Program-made: the position numbers and the translations under genes
The notes under the pieces: model-generated
Told to the model about the DNA's origin: nothing
What the model saw: the letters and a program-made list of their open reading frames with translations, nothing else
Database searches by the model: none
In this document: positions 1 through 7,016 of the stretch, in pieces
Numbering within the stretch: the first letter of the stretch is position 1
Layout of the letters: each line of letters begins with the position of its first letter
Assembly: GCA_019414725.1 (NCBI GenBank)
Contig: DXLM01000049.1
Location: 1 to 23,238 of the forward strand
Direction of reading: 5' to 3'
DNA length: 23,238 nt
DNA from: Bacteroides sp.
Lineage (GTDB): Bacteria > Bacteroidota > Bacteroidia > Bacteroidales > Bacteroidaceae

Positions 1-80
1 TTTTCGGAGAATAACAAGGATTATAGAGGTTGTTTTAAATGAAAGAGCCGTGTGTTTAAAATACGTAAAATCCCTTATAT

Positions 81-112
81 TTTGGCGAAATCACAAATAT
101 TTCCTATCTTTG
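81..112 (+). promoter_or_regulatory. Bacteroides-type promoter of ssrA
   Basis: TTTG at 81-84 and TATCTTTG at 105-112 are separated by 20 bases. This matches the Bacteroidetes housekeeping promoter (TTTG, 19-21 bases, TAnnTTTG). Transcription would begin near 119, about 17 bases before the mature tmRNA 5' end, consistent with RNase P trimming of a short leader. Confidence 0.8.
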
Positions 113-135
113 TGCACAATAATTATCACATGCTT

Positions 136-531
136 GGGCTTGACTGGATTTGACAGCGAGAGATGTGGTATGTAAGCATGCAGTGCGTCAGTGATTTGCA
201 CTATAATCTCAGTTACTGAACAATTATCTGGCAACGAAAATTATGCTCTCGCTGCTTAATCGAAGAATAGTAGATTAGCTTTATTTCCGTCACAGTGATG
301 GAAACGAGATGTCGCTCAAAAGCTCTTGTTCCGAAGCGTTTGGTCAAGCGGCACAGCAAATTCGGGAATAGTTTCAGTCGGGTTCCGAGGCTGAAATGAA
401 ATTTTAGGGACTAAGGTATAAGTGGGTGGCTCTGGTCTTGCTTATGCACGAAAACCGAAGGCAGAGATAAGCATGTAGAAAGCATATGGCTTCCTTGTTT
501 GGACGAGGGTTCGATTCCCTCCAGGTCCACC
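136..531 (+). ncRNA. ssrA: transfer-messenger RNA (tmRNA)
   Basis: One-piece tmRNA that rescues stalled ribosomes and adds a degradation tag. The 5' acceptor strand GGGCTTG (136-142) pairs, allowing G-U pairs, with CAGGTCC (522-528). A T-arm GAGGG-TTCGATT-CCCTC occupies 505-521. The tag reading frame at 230-259 reads GGC AAC GAA AAT TAT GCT CTC GCT GCT TAA, giving GNENYALAA after the resume alanine, with the usual hydrophobic LAA end. After the discriminator A529 the DNA reads CCCA rather than CCA, so the exact encoded 3' end is uncertain by one or two bases and terminal A may be added after transcription. It has its own promoter and terminator. Confidence 0.96.
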
Positions 532-549
532 CAGGAAAAAGATGAAAGG

Positions 550-586
550 GGCTGTTTCAATATCAAAGATGAAACAGCCTTATTTG
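550..586 (+). terminator. Rho-independent terminator of ssrA
   Basis: Perfect 10-bp inverted repeat GGCTGTTTCA (550-559) and TGAAACAGCC (570-579), with a 10-base loop and followed by TTATTT. It lies 20 bases after the tmRNA 3' end. Confidence 0.85.
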
Positions 587-606
587 TATCTGTAAGTTAC
601 TAAATG

Positions 607-660
607 AAAATCTCCTGCCTCAGTCCTGTAATTAGCATGAACCAAGGCAGGAGATTTTTC
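607..660 (-). terminator. Terminator at the end of the biotin operon
   Basis: AATCTCCTGCCT (609-620) pairs with AGGCAGGAGATT (645-656), a 12-bp stem with a 24-base loop. On the minus strand the stem is followed by TTTT, and on the plus strand by TTT, so it can act in both directions. It sits just downstream of bioD on the minus strand. Confidence 0.8.
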
Positions 661-684
661 CATTTAAAGTATATGTGCTTATAG

Positions 685-1326
685 TTATAATTTCGGGATA
701 ACCACGAAATGAGTTTCCGGATATTCCTTTGCCAGCAAGTCACGGATATAGGCTTCTGTATCCCGACGGATAATATCATCGTCTTCTTCCGGGAAAAGAT
801 TATAAGCCACGGTATGCAGGCGAATACCCCGACGAGTAATCGCTTCCAGACTTAACAAAGTATGATTAATGCTTCCCAGTTTCCCCGAAGTCACAAAAAT
901 CAACGGATAGTTTTTCTGTGCCACATAATCGATTGTCAGCAAGTCGCGGGTAAGCGGGACCATCAGTCCGCCTGCTCCTTCCAGCAAGACCGCGTCATAG
1001 GTTTCGCTCAACTGGCGGGTGGCCTTTTCTATCTTGTCGAAATCAATCGGACGATGATCTATTTCGGCAGCCAAGTGAGGCGAGCAGGGATAAGTAAATA
1101 TTTCAGGCATGGTCAGTCCACTTTCATCTTCCGGCAGCAGACCGGTTCCCATAATCTTGCGATGCAGTTCGATATCCTCCGACATACCGACATTCCCCGT
1201 CTGAATAAATTTCTGCGTAATCGTACGCACGCCTTGTTCGTTCCATGTCTTTGCCAGATAACCGGTAGCATAACTCTTTCCGACATTGGTATCAATGCCG
1301 CTCACAAAAAAAACATTGTCTTTCAT
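685..1326 (-). CDS. bioD: Dethiobiotin synthetase
   Basis: Converts 7,8-diaminopelargonate, CO2 and ATP to dethiobiotin, the second-last step of biotin synthesis, in the cytoplasm. The 213-residue product has the family P-loop near the N terminus (GIDTNVGKS, residues 10-18) and a GAGGLMVPL motif near residue 117 that is typical of BioD. Length is normal for a stand-alone BioD (about 210-230). It is the last gene of the operon: its ATG is 11 bases after the bioC stop, and a strong terminator follows. In some Bacteroidetes this activity is fused to BioA; here the two are separate. No damaged motif is seen. Confidence 0.95.
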   Translation of the reverse strand: MKDNVFFVSGIDTNVGKSYATGYLAKTWNEQGVRTITQKFIQTGNVGMSEDIELHRKIMGTGLLPEDESGLTMPEIFTYPCSPHLAAEIDHRPIDFDKIEKATRQLSETYDAVLLEGAGGLMVPLTRDLLTIDYVAQKNYPLIFVTSGKLGSINHTLLSLEAITRRGIRLHTVAYNLFPEEDDDIIRRDTEAYIRDLLAKEYPETHFVVIPKL

Positions 1327-1337
1327 ATTATTACATT

Positions 1338-2090
1338 TTACTTTTTACAAATCATATAAATAGGATGATAAGTCAGCGGAACAGTTCCGTCGGGTGCTGC
1401 ATACAGTTCCTTATAACGGCGGCAGAAATCGTTCAGTTCTCCCCTTGTCCAGCTCTGCTGACGTATGCCCGTCACTCCCGTTTCCTTCAGATGCTTCAGT
1501 ACCTCCAGCGGTGAAGTAAAAGACAATTTCAGCTTTTCCTCCCGACTGTACACAATCTGATATTCAGCCGACAATACATCTGTCAGCTCCTTCAGCGAAC
1601 GGTAAGGAAGCGTATCCGAAGTAAGCGATACCACCTCTTTTACATTCTGAGGGCCAAACGTACTGAAAGCCAGATAACCATCGGCCGTCAGGAGCTTGCG
1701 ACAGCCTGCCAGAAACTTCTCCGGCTGGTCGAACCACTGAATGGCAGAGCACGACACAATCAGATTCTGCCCCGACGGGAAATTCAGCGCCTCTGCATCG
1801 GATGCAGCAAAATGAATCCTCTTATTGGCAAGCAAATCGGTAAGATACGGTTCCACTTCGGGACACAAGTCGTTCAGCAACAAGCGTTCGGGAGTAGCAC
1901 GATGCAGAAAGGCACGGGTAAACATGCCTGTTCCACAACCAATCTCCAGCACGTTACGCCGTCCCCCCGATGGGATATACTTGCCTATCGCATCAGCCAT
2001 GTGATAAGCAATCTGCCGCTGTACATCCGCCCGTATGGAATAACTGCCCACAGCCTTGGCAAAACGGCGGCGAATCAACGTCTTGTCCAT
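1338..2090 (-). CDS. bioC: Malonyl-ACP O-methyltransferase
   Basis: SAM-dependent methyltransferase that masks the free carboxyl of malonyl-ACP so that the fatty-acid cycle can build a pimeloyl chain. The 250-residue protein starts with the MDKTLIRRRF region usual in BioC and carries methyltransferase motif I, LEIGCGTG, at residues 48-55; later features include VSCSAIQWF near residue 110. Its start overlaps the end of bioG by 16 bases, indicating translational coupling. Its partner esterase is encoded directly upstream, as expected, since BioC's methyl ester must be removed by a BioH- or BioG-type enzyme. Confidence 0.93.
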   Translation of the reverse strand: MDKTLIRRRFAKAVGSYSIRADVQRQIAYHMADAIGKYIPSGGRRNVLEIGCGTGMFTRAFLHRATPERLLLNDLCPEVEPYLTDLLANKRIHFAASDAEALNFPSGQNLIVSCSAIQWFDQPEKFLAGCRKLLTADGYLAFSTFGPQNVKEVVSLTSDTLPYRSLKELTDVLSAEYQIVYSREEKLKLSFTSPLEVLKHLKETGVTGIRQQSWTRGELNDFCRRYKELYAAPDGTVPLTYHPIYMICKK

Positions 2091-2743
2091 TCTTCCCCCT
2101 TTCCTTCCAGCAGGCGGTCGAACAACACAGTATCATAATGTTCTGCTTCCACCTCCATCACCTCTGTGCCAGTCCATGCGGCACGCTGATTTGCCGGAAT
2201 AAAAATCTTGTCACACAAACCGATGATTGCCTTGTCCCACACAAAAGCCGCAGGCTGAACCTTCCCGACCTCATGCTCCAAAGCAGCCAGTTCCGCTCCC
2301 AGCTCTTCCGTCGTACGGTAAGGCTGATGCGAAAGAAACTCCTTCACCTGTCCCGCACCGCCACATATTCTCCGGCGAAAACGCGCCAGCGCAGCATCCG
2401 AAAAATTCTCCAGTGTACCGTGAAAAACCGCTTCCGCTATTCCTCGCCGGTCATCTATCGGGAAAGGCGTACCGTTGACAGCCAGTTTCATCTCCCAGGG
2501 ATAAGTACGCCCCGAAAGAATCTGTCCGGCTACCCATACTCCCATCGACCAGGCAAGTAGTCTGATTTCACGATAACCATCCAGCAAAGAATAATCGAAC
2601 TCCAGCGTACGGTAATCGAAGCAGAGCAGACAGTCGTACCCTTCCGCCACCGTACGGCGGAACAGATTCTCGTCGCTTCCCCATCCAGCAAAGAAAAGAA
2701 GCAGGCGTGGACTATTTTCTTTTTTTATAAATAATTGCTTCAT
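2075..2743 (-). CDS. bioG: Pimeloyl-ACP methyl ester esterase (BioG type)
   Basis: Predicted alpha/beta-hydrolase that removes the methyl group from pimeloyl-ACP methyl ester, closing the detour opened by BioC. The 222-residue protein begins with a strand and the FFAGWGSD motif (residues 17-24) that marks the DUF452/BioG family rather than BioH. The nucleophile elbow is AWSMGVW with Ser66. Candidate triad partners are Asp178 (in GLCDKIFIPANQ) and His202 (in EAEHYDT). It overlaps bioC by 16 bases. It is separated from bioF upstream by an unusual 150-base spacer with repeats, whereas the rest of the operon is tightly packed. The choice of BioG over BioH rests on length and the FAGWG motif. Confidence 0.9.
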   Translation of the reverse strand: MKQLFIKKENSPRLLLFFAGWGSDENLFRRTVAEGYDCLLCFDYRTLEFDYSLLDGYREIRLLAWSMGVWVAGQILSGRTYPWEMKLAVNGTPFPIDDRRGIAEAVFHGTLENFSDAALARFRRRICGGAGQVKEFLSHQPYRTTEELGAELAALEHEVGKVQPAAFVWDKAIIGLCDKIFIPANQRAAWTGTEVMEVEAEHYDTVLFDRLLEGKGEEWTRR

Positions 2744-2773
2744 TTTCAGTCATTCGGCAGACATGCAAAAAAA

Positions 2774-2852
2774 CATGCTGATATTAAAAAAAAATATGCT
2801 GATGTTTTCGGAAAAATATGCTGATGTTTTTCTTAAAACATGCTGAAGTTTT
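2774..2852 (-). repeat. Four-unit 22-bp periodic repeat between bioF and bioG
   Basis: Four copies of a 14-base element read, on the plus strand, CATGCTGATATTAA (2774), TATGCTGATGTTTT (2795), TATGCTGATGTTTT (2817) and CATGCTGAAGTTTT (2839). Spacings are 21, 22 and 22 bases. On the coding (minus) strand each is close to AAAACAT-CAGC-ATGTTTT, a small imperfect inverted repeat with a T-rich flank. It fills the only long gap inside the biotin operon. Function unknown: repeated operator, weak hairpin array in the mRNA, or simple tandem duplication. Confidence 0.8.
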
Positions 2853-2893
2853 TTCATGCATTCGTACCAGTGTTTTTTAAACGTTCATAATCT

Positions 2894-4057
2894 TTACAAC
2901 TCACGGCATAAACTGTCCACTTCCTCTTCTGTGACAGCTGCCGTCAGCGAGATACGCAATCGGGAAGTTCCTTCGGGAACCGTAGGCGGACGAACCGGCA
3001 GCACATAAAATCCTTTCCGCTGCATGTCTTCCGCTTTCAGGATGGTCTGATTGCTCTCACCCACAATAAAAGGAACAATATGACTTGAGGAAGGGCACTC
3101 ACAACCTGCCCCCCGGACAGCTGCCTGCACCCGAAGAGCCGCCTCAGCCAGTCGTTCCCGACGGTCGTTCCAGCCTCCCAGACGCGACAGGATAAACTTT
3201 GTCCATGCCACATTCAGCGGAGGAAGTGCTGTCGTAAAGATAAATGTCCGCATCCGGTTAACCAGAAATGAGCGCATTACCTCACTGCACACCACATACG
3301 CTCCGACCGAAGCCAACGCCTTACCGAACGTACCGCACAGAAAGTCAATATCCTTCATACATCCTTGTTCCTCGGCCACACCCAGTCCGCTTCTGCCACG
3401 TACACCGATACCATGGGCCTCATCCACATACAGCATCACACCGGGATAACGCTTTTTCAAGTCCACCAACCGGTCGAGAGGAGCCACATCTCCATCCATA
3501 CTGAAAATACTCTCCGTCACGATAATGATCCGTTCGTAGTCTTTATAACTCTTGGCAAGCAAAGCCTCCAGTTGCCCGTAATCCTGATGACGATAACGGA
3601 TGCACCGTGCCGCCGACAGCCGGATTCCGTCAATCAGACTGGCATGTACCAGCTTGTCTGCCAGAATCAGCGTATGCGCATCAGCCACGGCGGGAAGTAT
3701 TCCTGCATTCATGTGATAACCGCTCGAAAAGACCAGTGCACCGCTTGCTCCGAACATCTCGGCAAGCATCCGTTCCAACTCATCGTATACGGTAAAGTTA
3801 CCGGTCAGCAGGCGCGACGACGACGACGAGAACAGAAAATCACGTTCCGAAAGCGTGCGCATAAACTCGTCACGCAGCGCAGTGTCGGCAGCCAGTCCCA
3901 GATAGTCATTCGAAGAAAGATTCAGCATACGCTTGCCCTCCTTCCAGATCCATTTTCCCTGATGTTCCGCCTGCGACAGTGTACGCAGATTGCCAGCCTC
4001 ATCCAGCGCATCGAGCGTCCGGCTATATAAATTATCCGATGAAACCATCGTTTCCAT
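2894..4057 (-). CDS. bioF: 8-amino-7-oxononanoate synthase
   Basis: PLP-dependent enzyme that condenses pimeloyl-ACP with L-alanine to form 8-amino-7-oxononanoate (KAPA). The 387-residue protein has the alpha-oxoamine synthase signatures: LNLSSNDYLGL at 46-56, VDEAHGIGV at 211-219 and the PLP lysine Lys246 in GTFGKALASVG. Length agrees with the family (about 380-400). A second ATG three codons later (MVSSDN) could be the true start. It begins 12 bases after the bioA stop. Downstream, 150 bases with a repeat array separate it from bioG. Confidence 0.95.
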   Translation of the reverse strand: METMVSSDNLYSRTLDALDEAGNLRTLSQAEHQGKWIWKEGKRMLNLSSNDYLGLAADTALRDEFMRTLSERDFLFSSSSSRLLTGNFTVYDELERMLAEMFGASGALVFSSGYHMNAGILPAVADAHTLILADKLVHASLIDGIRLSAARCIRYRHQDYGQLEALLAKSYKDYERIIIVTESIFSMDGDVAPLDRLVDLKKRYPGVMLYVDEAHGIGVRGRSGLGVAEEQGCMKDIDFLCGTFGKALASVGAYVVCSEVMRSFLVNRMRTFIFTTALPPLNVAWTKFILSRLGGWNDRRERLAEAALRVQAAVRGAGCECPSSSHIVPFIVGESNQTILKAEDMQRKGFYVLPVRPPTVPEGTSRLRISLTAAVTEEEVDSLCREL

Positions 4058-4069
4058 TCCTTTCTTTCT

Positions 4070-5359
4070 TTAACAAGTTATTTCTCTTACAATCTTCAGC
4101 AAGCCGGAAGTCAGCTTTGTCAGTTCCTCCTTGCTGATAATAAACGGAGGCATGATATATACCAGTCGTCCGAACGGACGTACCCAGATACCTTCTTCCA
4201 CAAACCGGCGCTGCATCCATGCCATATCCACCGGATTCTTCATTTCGATGACTCCGATAGCCCCTAGTACACGTACATCTGCCACCTGAGGCAATCCGGC
4301 AGCCGGTAGCAGTTCCTCCCGCAACTGTACCTCTATGCGCTTCACCTTCTCGTTCCATCCACTGGACAAAAGTAGATTGACAGAAGCGCAAGCCACCGCA
4401 CAGGCAAGCGGATTTCCCATAAAAGTAGGTCCGTGCATAAAAGCATGCGGCTCGTGTGAAGAAATACAGTCCGCCACTTTATCGGAAGTCAGCACGGCCG
4501 AGAAAGTCATATACCCTCCGGTCAGCGCCTTACCGATACACATAATATCGGGTTCCACTCCGGCATGTTCCCAGGCAAACAGTTTTCCGGTACGTCCGAA
4601 GCCCGTAGCAATCTCGTCGAAGATAAGCAGCAAACCATATTCACGGCACAACCTGGCCGCCTCACGCAGATACTGCGGATGATAAAAACGCATACCGCCG
4701 GCTCCCTGAACTATCGGCTCCAGTATCAGTCCGGCAAGCGTCTGATGATGCTTTTCGATTGTTTCCTTCAGTGGAAGAATATCCTTCTCGTCCCATTCGG
4801 CATCGAAACGGCACTGAGGAGCAGGTACAAAATAACGTACCGGAAGCGCCGAACCAAACAAGCTATGCATGCCCGTCACCGGATCGCATACCGACATCGC
4901 ATTCCATGTATCTCCATGATAGCCGGAACGGATCGTCACAAAATTGTTCTTTTCAGGCTTTCCCGCAGCAAACTGATACTGTACCGCCATCTTCAATGCA
5001 ACTTCTACAGCCACCGAACCACTGTCGGCATAAAAAATCTTCTGCATGGAAGGCGGAACAATCTTCAAAAGCAATTTTCCCAATGCGATGGCAGGCTCGT
5101 GCGTAAGTCCTCCAAACATCACATGCGACATGTTTTTCAACTGCTCTTCAATCGCCCGATTCAATACCGGATGATTATATCCATGTACGGCACACCACCA
5201 CGACGACATACCGTCTACCAGTTCCGTACCGTCTTCCAGCGTAATGATACACCCTTTTGCCCGTTTCACCTTGTACGTAGGCAACGGGTTAATGGTCGAC
5301 GTATAGGGATGCCACAAATGCTCCCTGTCGAAGTTATCAACACATTGTTCATAAGTCAT
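4070..5359 (-). CDS. bioA: Adenosylmethionine-8-amino-7-oxononanoate aminotransferase
   Basis: PLP aminotransferase that uses SAM as amino donor to turn KAPA into 7,8-diaminopelargonate. The 429-residue product shows the DGMSSWWCAVHGY block (49-61) typical of BioA, FDEIATGFGRTG (247-258) with the PLP-contacting Asp248, and the Schiff-base lysine Lys277 in IGKALTGGY. It is a stand-alone BioA of normal length, without a BioD fusion. Its start overlaps the end of bioB by 11 bases, so translation of the two is likely coupled. Confidence 0.96.
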   Translation of the reverse strand: MTYEQCVDNFDREHLWHPYTSTINPLPTYKVKRAKGCIITLEDGTELVDGMSSWWCAVHGYNHPVLNRAIEEQLKNMSHVMFGGLTHEPAIALGKLLLKIVPPSMQKIFYADSGSVAVEVALKMAVQYQFAAGKPEKNNFVTIRSGYHGDTWNAMSVCDPVTGMHSLFGSALPVRYFVPAPQCRFDAEWDEKDILPLKETIEKHHQTLAGLILEPIVQGAGGMRFYHPQYLREAARLCREYGLLLIFDEIATGFGRTGKLFAWEHAGVEPDIMCIGKALTGGYMTFSAVLTSDKVADCISSHEPHAFMHGPTFMGNPLACAVACASVNLLLSSGWNEKVKRIEVQLREELLPAAGLPQVADVRVLGAIGVIEMKNPVDMAWMQRRFVEEGIWVRPFGRLVYIMPPFIISKEELTKLTSGLLKIVREITC

Positions 5360-6305
5360 AACCCACCTCCTTTATTCGTTTTTTATCTTCTGCCACTTTC
5401 GAACCCAGCGTCGTCAGCAAATCTCCCACGATAGCCGAGTTCACACCGATATACATCGCCTTACGTACCGCCTCGTCACTCAACTGCGAACGTCCTCCCG
5501 CAAAACGAAGATAAGCCGAAGGATTGACAAAACGGAACATAGCCACTGTACGCAATACCTCTTCTTCCGAGAGCGCAGGCTCCGTTTCGAGCGGAGTACC
5601 CTTGATCGGCTGCAACAAGTTGAGCGGAATAGACTGAATATCCAGCGATTTTAAAGTAAAGGCAAACTCCACACGCTGCCGCATGGTTTCCCCCATTCCG
5701 ATAATTCCTCCGCAACACACATCCATCCCCGTACGACGGGCAGCCTGTATGGTAGCCAGTTTCTCTTCCTGTGTATGAGTAGAACAGAGATTGGCGAAAT
5801 GAGAAGGCGCCGTTTCCAGGTTGCAATGATAGCGGACTACTCCTGCTTCATGAAGCAAGGCGAGCTGTTCCTCAGTAGCCAGCCCCAGCGAAGCGCAAAG
5901 CTGTATATCTGAGTGCTCTTTCAAATATGCAAAATGCCGGCACAAAGCCTCTACCTCCTTATTGGAAGGTTTCCGTCCACTCGTTACCAGCGAGAAGCGA
6001 GCAACTCCCTGTTCTTCGTTCGCCTTTGCATGGCGCAGACATTCCTCCTGCGAAACCAGTCCGTACACCTCAACACCCGTTGCATAATGTGCCGACTGAG
6101 CACACCATTTGCAATCTTCAGAACACCGTCCCGACTTGGCATTGATAATGGAACACATATCAAACTTATGCGAAGCATACTTCAGCGTAATGCGATGAGC
6201 CGCTTCACACAATTCCTCCAGAGGAGCCTCCTCCGCCAGCCAAAGCGCCTCTTCCTGCGTCAGTTCAAGACCGTCGTCAACTTTTTTTTCTAATGTTTCT
6301 ATCAT
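5349..6305 (-). CDS. bioB: Biotin synthase
   Basis: Radical-SAM enzyme that inserts sulfur into dethiobiotin in the last step of the pathway. The 318-residue protein carries the 4Fe-4S motif C-x3-C-x2-C at Cys61, Cys65 and Cys68 (CSEDCKWCAQS), and further family blocks such as YHCNLETAP (about 165) and LNLLQPIKGTP (about 234). It is the first recognisable enzyme gene of the operon. Its ATG lies 6 bases after the stop of the preceding ORF and 17 bases after the U-run of a strong minus-strand hairpin. There is no room for a separate promoter, so transcripts must pass through that hairpin. Confidence 0.97.
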   Translation of the reverse strand: MIETLEKKVDDGLELTQEEALWLAEEAPLEELCEAAHRITLKYASHKFDMCSIINAKSGRCSEDCKWCAQSAHYATGVEVYGLVSQEECLRHAKANEEQGVARFSLVTSGRKPSNKEVEALCRHFAYLKEHSDIQLCASLGLATEEQLALLHEAGVVRYHCNLETAPSHFANLCSTHTQEEKLATIQAARRTGMDVCCGGIIGMGETMRQRVEFAFTLKSLDIQSIPLNLLQPIKGTPLETEPALSEEEVLRTVAMFRFVNPSAYLRFAGGRSQLSDEAVRKAMYIGVNSAIVGDLLTTLGSKVAEDKKRIKEVGYDL

Positions 6306-6311
6306 ATATAT

Positions 6312-6746
6312 TTATAGGCATAAAAAAGCGGAATGGCGAAAGTACCCGTGTACACCTAAACAAGATGCCACACGAATCCTTTCGCCATTCCGTTTCGGTA
6401 AATGACAATAATTCTGAGTTTTTCTAATACAAGCAACCTCACTGCCCGCCGGTTCAACAGCCACAGGCAGTCCCATCAAAAGCAGCATGACACATCCCAA
6501 CGGAATCCCTATATCGTACGGTGAAGCATCCTGTTCCCTGATACCGTTCATAGCATATACACACTGCCCGTTACCTTCTACCGACACGATATGTCTTGCC
6601 TTATCCAACGATGAATCGGCAATACCCTTACACACCCTTCCAATCGTCACATGCCGGTGCAGACTTCCGAACACAGCATAATTTTTCCGACTCCAACGGC
6701 GGAAACGGATCGATTTTCTCTGGTTATGTAATGTGTTTTCGTGCAT
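6312..6746 (-). CDS. Unrecognised basic protein, first ORF of the biotin transcription unit
   Basis: I do not recognise this 144-codon frame. The N-terminal 50 residues are rich in Arg and Lys (RKSIRFRRWSRKNYAVFGSL, about 10-29, then VTIGRV) and look like a real protein module. The middle has a short hydrophobic stretch (GCVMLLLMGLPVAVEPAG, about 84-101). The last 30 residues are encoded by a terminator-like hairpin, so the true protein may depend on this region or the ORF may be a leader. The ATG is 14 bases after the expected start of transcription from a TATATTTG box. The stop lies 6 bases before the bioB ATG. Codon use resembles that of its neighbours. No function is proposed beyond possible control of bioB expression. 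Confidence 0.6.
   Translation of the reverse strand: MHENTLHNQRKSIRFRRWSRKNYAVFGSLHRHVTIGRVCKGIADSSLDKARHIVSVEGNGQCVYAMNGIREQDASPYDIGIPLGCVMLLLMGLPVAVEPAGSEVACIRKTQNYCHLPKRNGERIRVASCLGVHGYFRHSAFLCL
6322..6392 (-). terminator. Terminator-like hairpin just before bioB (candidate attenuator)
   Basis: A perfect 14-bp inverted repeat, CGGAATGGCGAAAG (6329-6342) and CTTTCGCCATTCCG (6379-6392), has a 36-base loop that can add an inner CGTGT/ACACG stem. On the minus strand it is followed by a six-T run (6327-6322), the form of an intrinsic terminator. It lies within the last codons of the preceding ORF and ends 17 bases before the bioB start codon. Confidence 0.8.
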
Positions 6747-6767
6747 ATGGTTTTATTCAGATGGCTG

Positions 6768-6808
6768 CAAATATAGAGAAAAAACCGAAAGCCGGCTTAA
6801 AAAATCGG
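6768..6808 (-). promoter_or_regulatory. Candidate promoter and operator of the biotin operon
   Basis: On the minus strand a TATATTTG -7 box (6775-6768) precedes the first ORF of the operon. No good TTTG is seen 19-21 bases upstream. That place holds the perfect 10-bp palindrome AAGCCGGCTT (6789-6798), flanked by CCGA (6785-6788) and TCGG (6805-6808). A repressor or activator site over a weak -33 box is plausible but unproved. Confidence 0.5.
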
Positions 6809-6885
6809 ATAAACTCATTGCGACAGGACATTTTTAAGCCTTCTTCAAACCGTTTTTCTTATTTTAATTATCTTTCATCACAAAA

Positions 6886-6938
6886 GTTTCATAAAAGAAT
6901 ACGGTTTCATAAAAATATGTATCTTTACACTTTGTAAA
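6886..6938 (+). promoter_or_regulatory. Candidate control region of the aspartokinase-like gene
   Basis: Two direct copies of GTTTCATAAAA (6886-6896 and 6904-6914) are 18 bases apart. They are followed by TATCTTTA (6920-6927), close to the TAnnTTTG -7 box, and by the inverted repeat TTTACA-CTT-TGTAAA (6924-6938), which would overlap the start of transcription. The gene starts about 80 bases further on. Confidence 0.4.
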
Positions 6939-7016
6939 AAGGCTTTCTTAAAAAGCAAGATAAAAAGGCTAACAAAACGGCATAATAACCAAACACTTAA
7001 CTCAAAAAGAGAAAAA

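Noticed and set aside
1..42. Plus-strand open frame from the window edge ending in TGA at 40-42, a possible 3' end of an upstream gene
   Set aside because: Only 13 codons are visible and no motif can be recognised; any frame could be open over this length.
862..1359. 165-codon plus-strand frame opposite bioD
   Set aside because: It is antisense to a clear BioD gene, has no recognisable motif, and is a shadow of its codon pattern. The same applies to the other long antisense frames over the biotin and GH92 genes.
2744..2893. CRISPR-like array
   Set aside because: The repeat units are about 14 bases with spacers of about 8 AT-rich bases, which is too short and regular for CRISPR, and there are no cas genes.
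6924..6938. TTTACA-CTT-TGTAAA as a BirA operator for the biotin operon
   Set aside because: It is about 150 bases from the biotin promoter and close to the divergent gene, and it lacks the wide spacing between half-sites that I recall for BirA sites.
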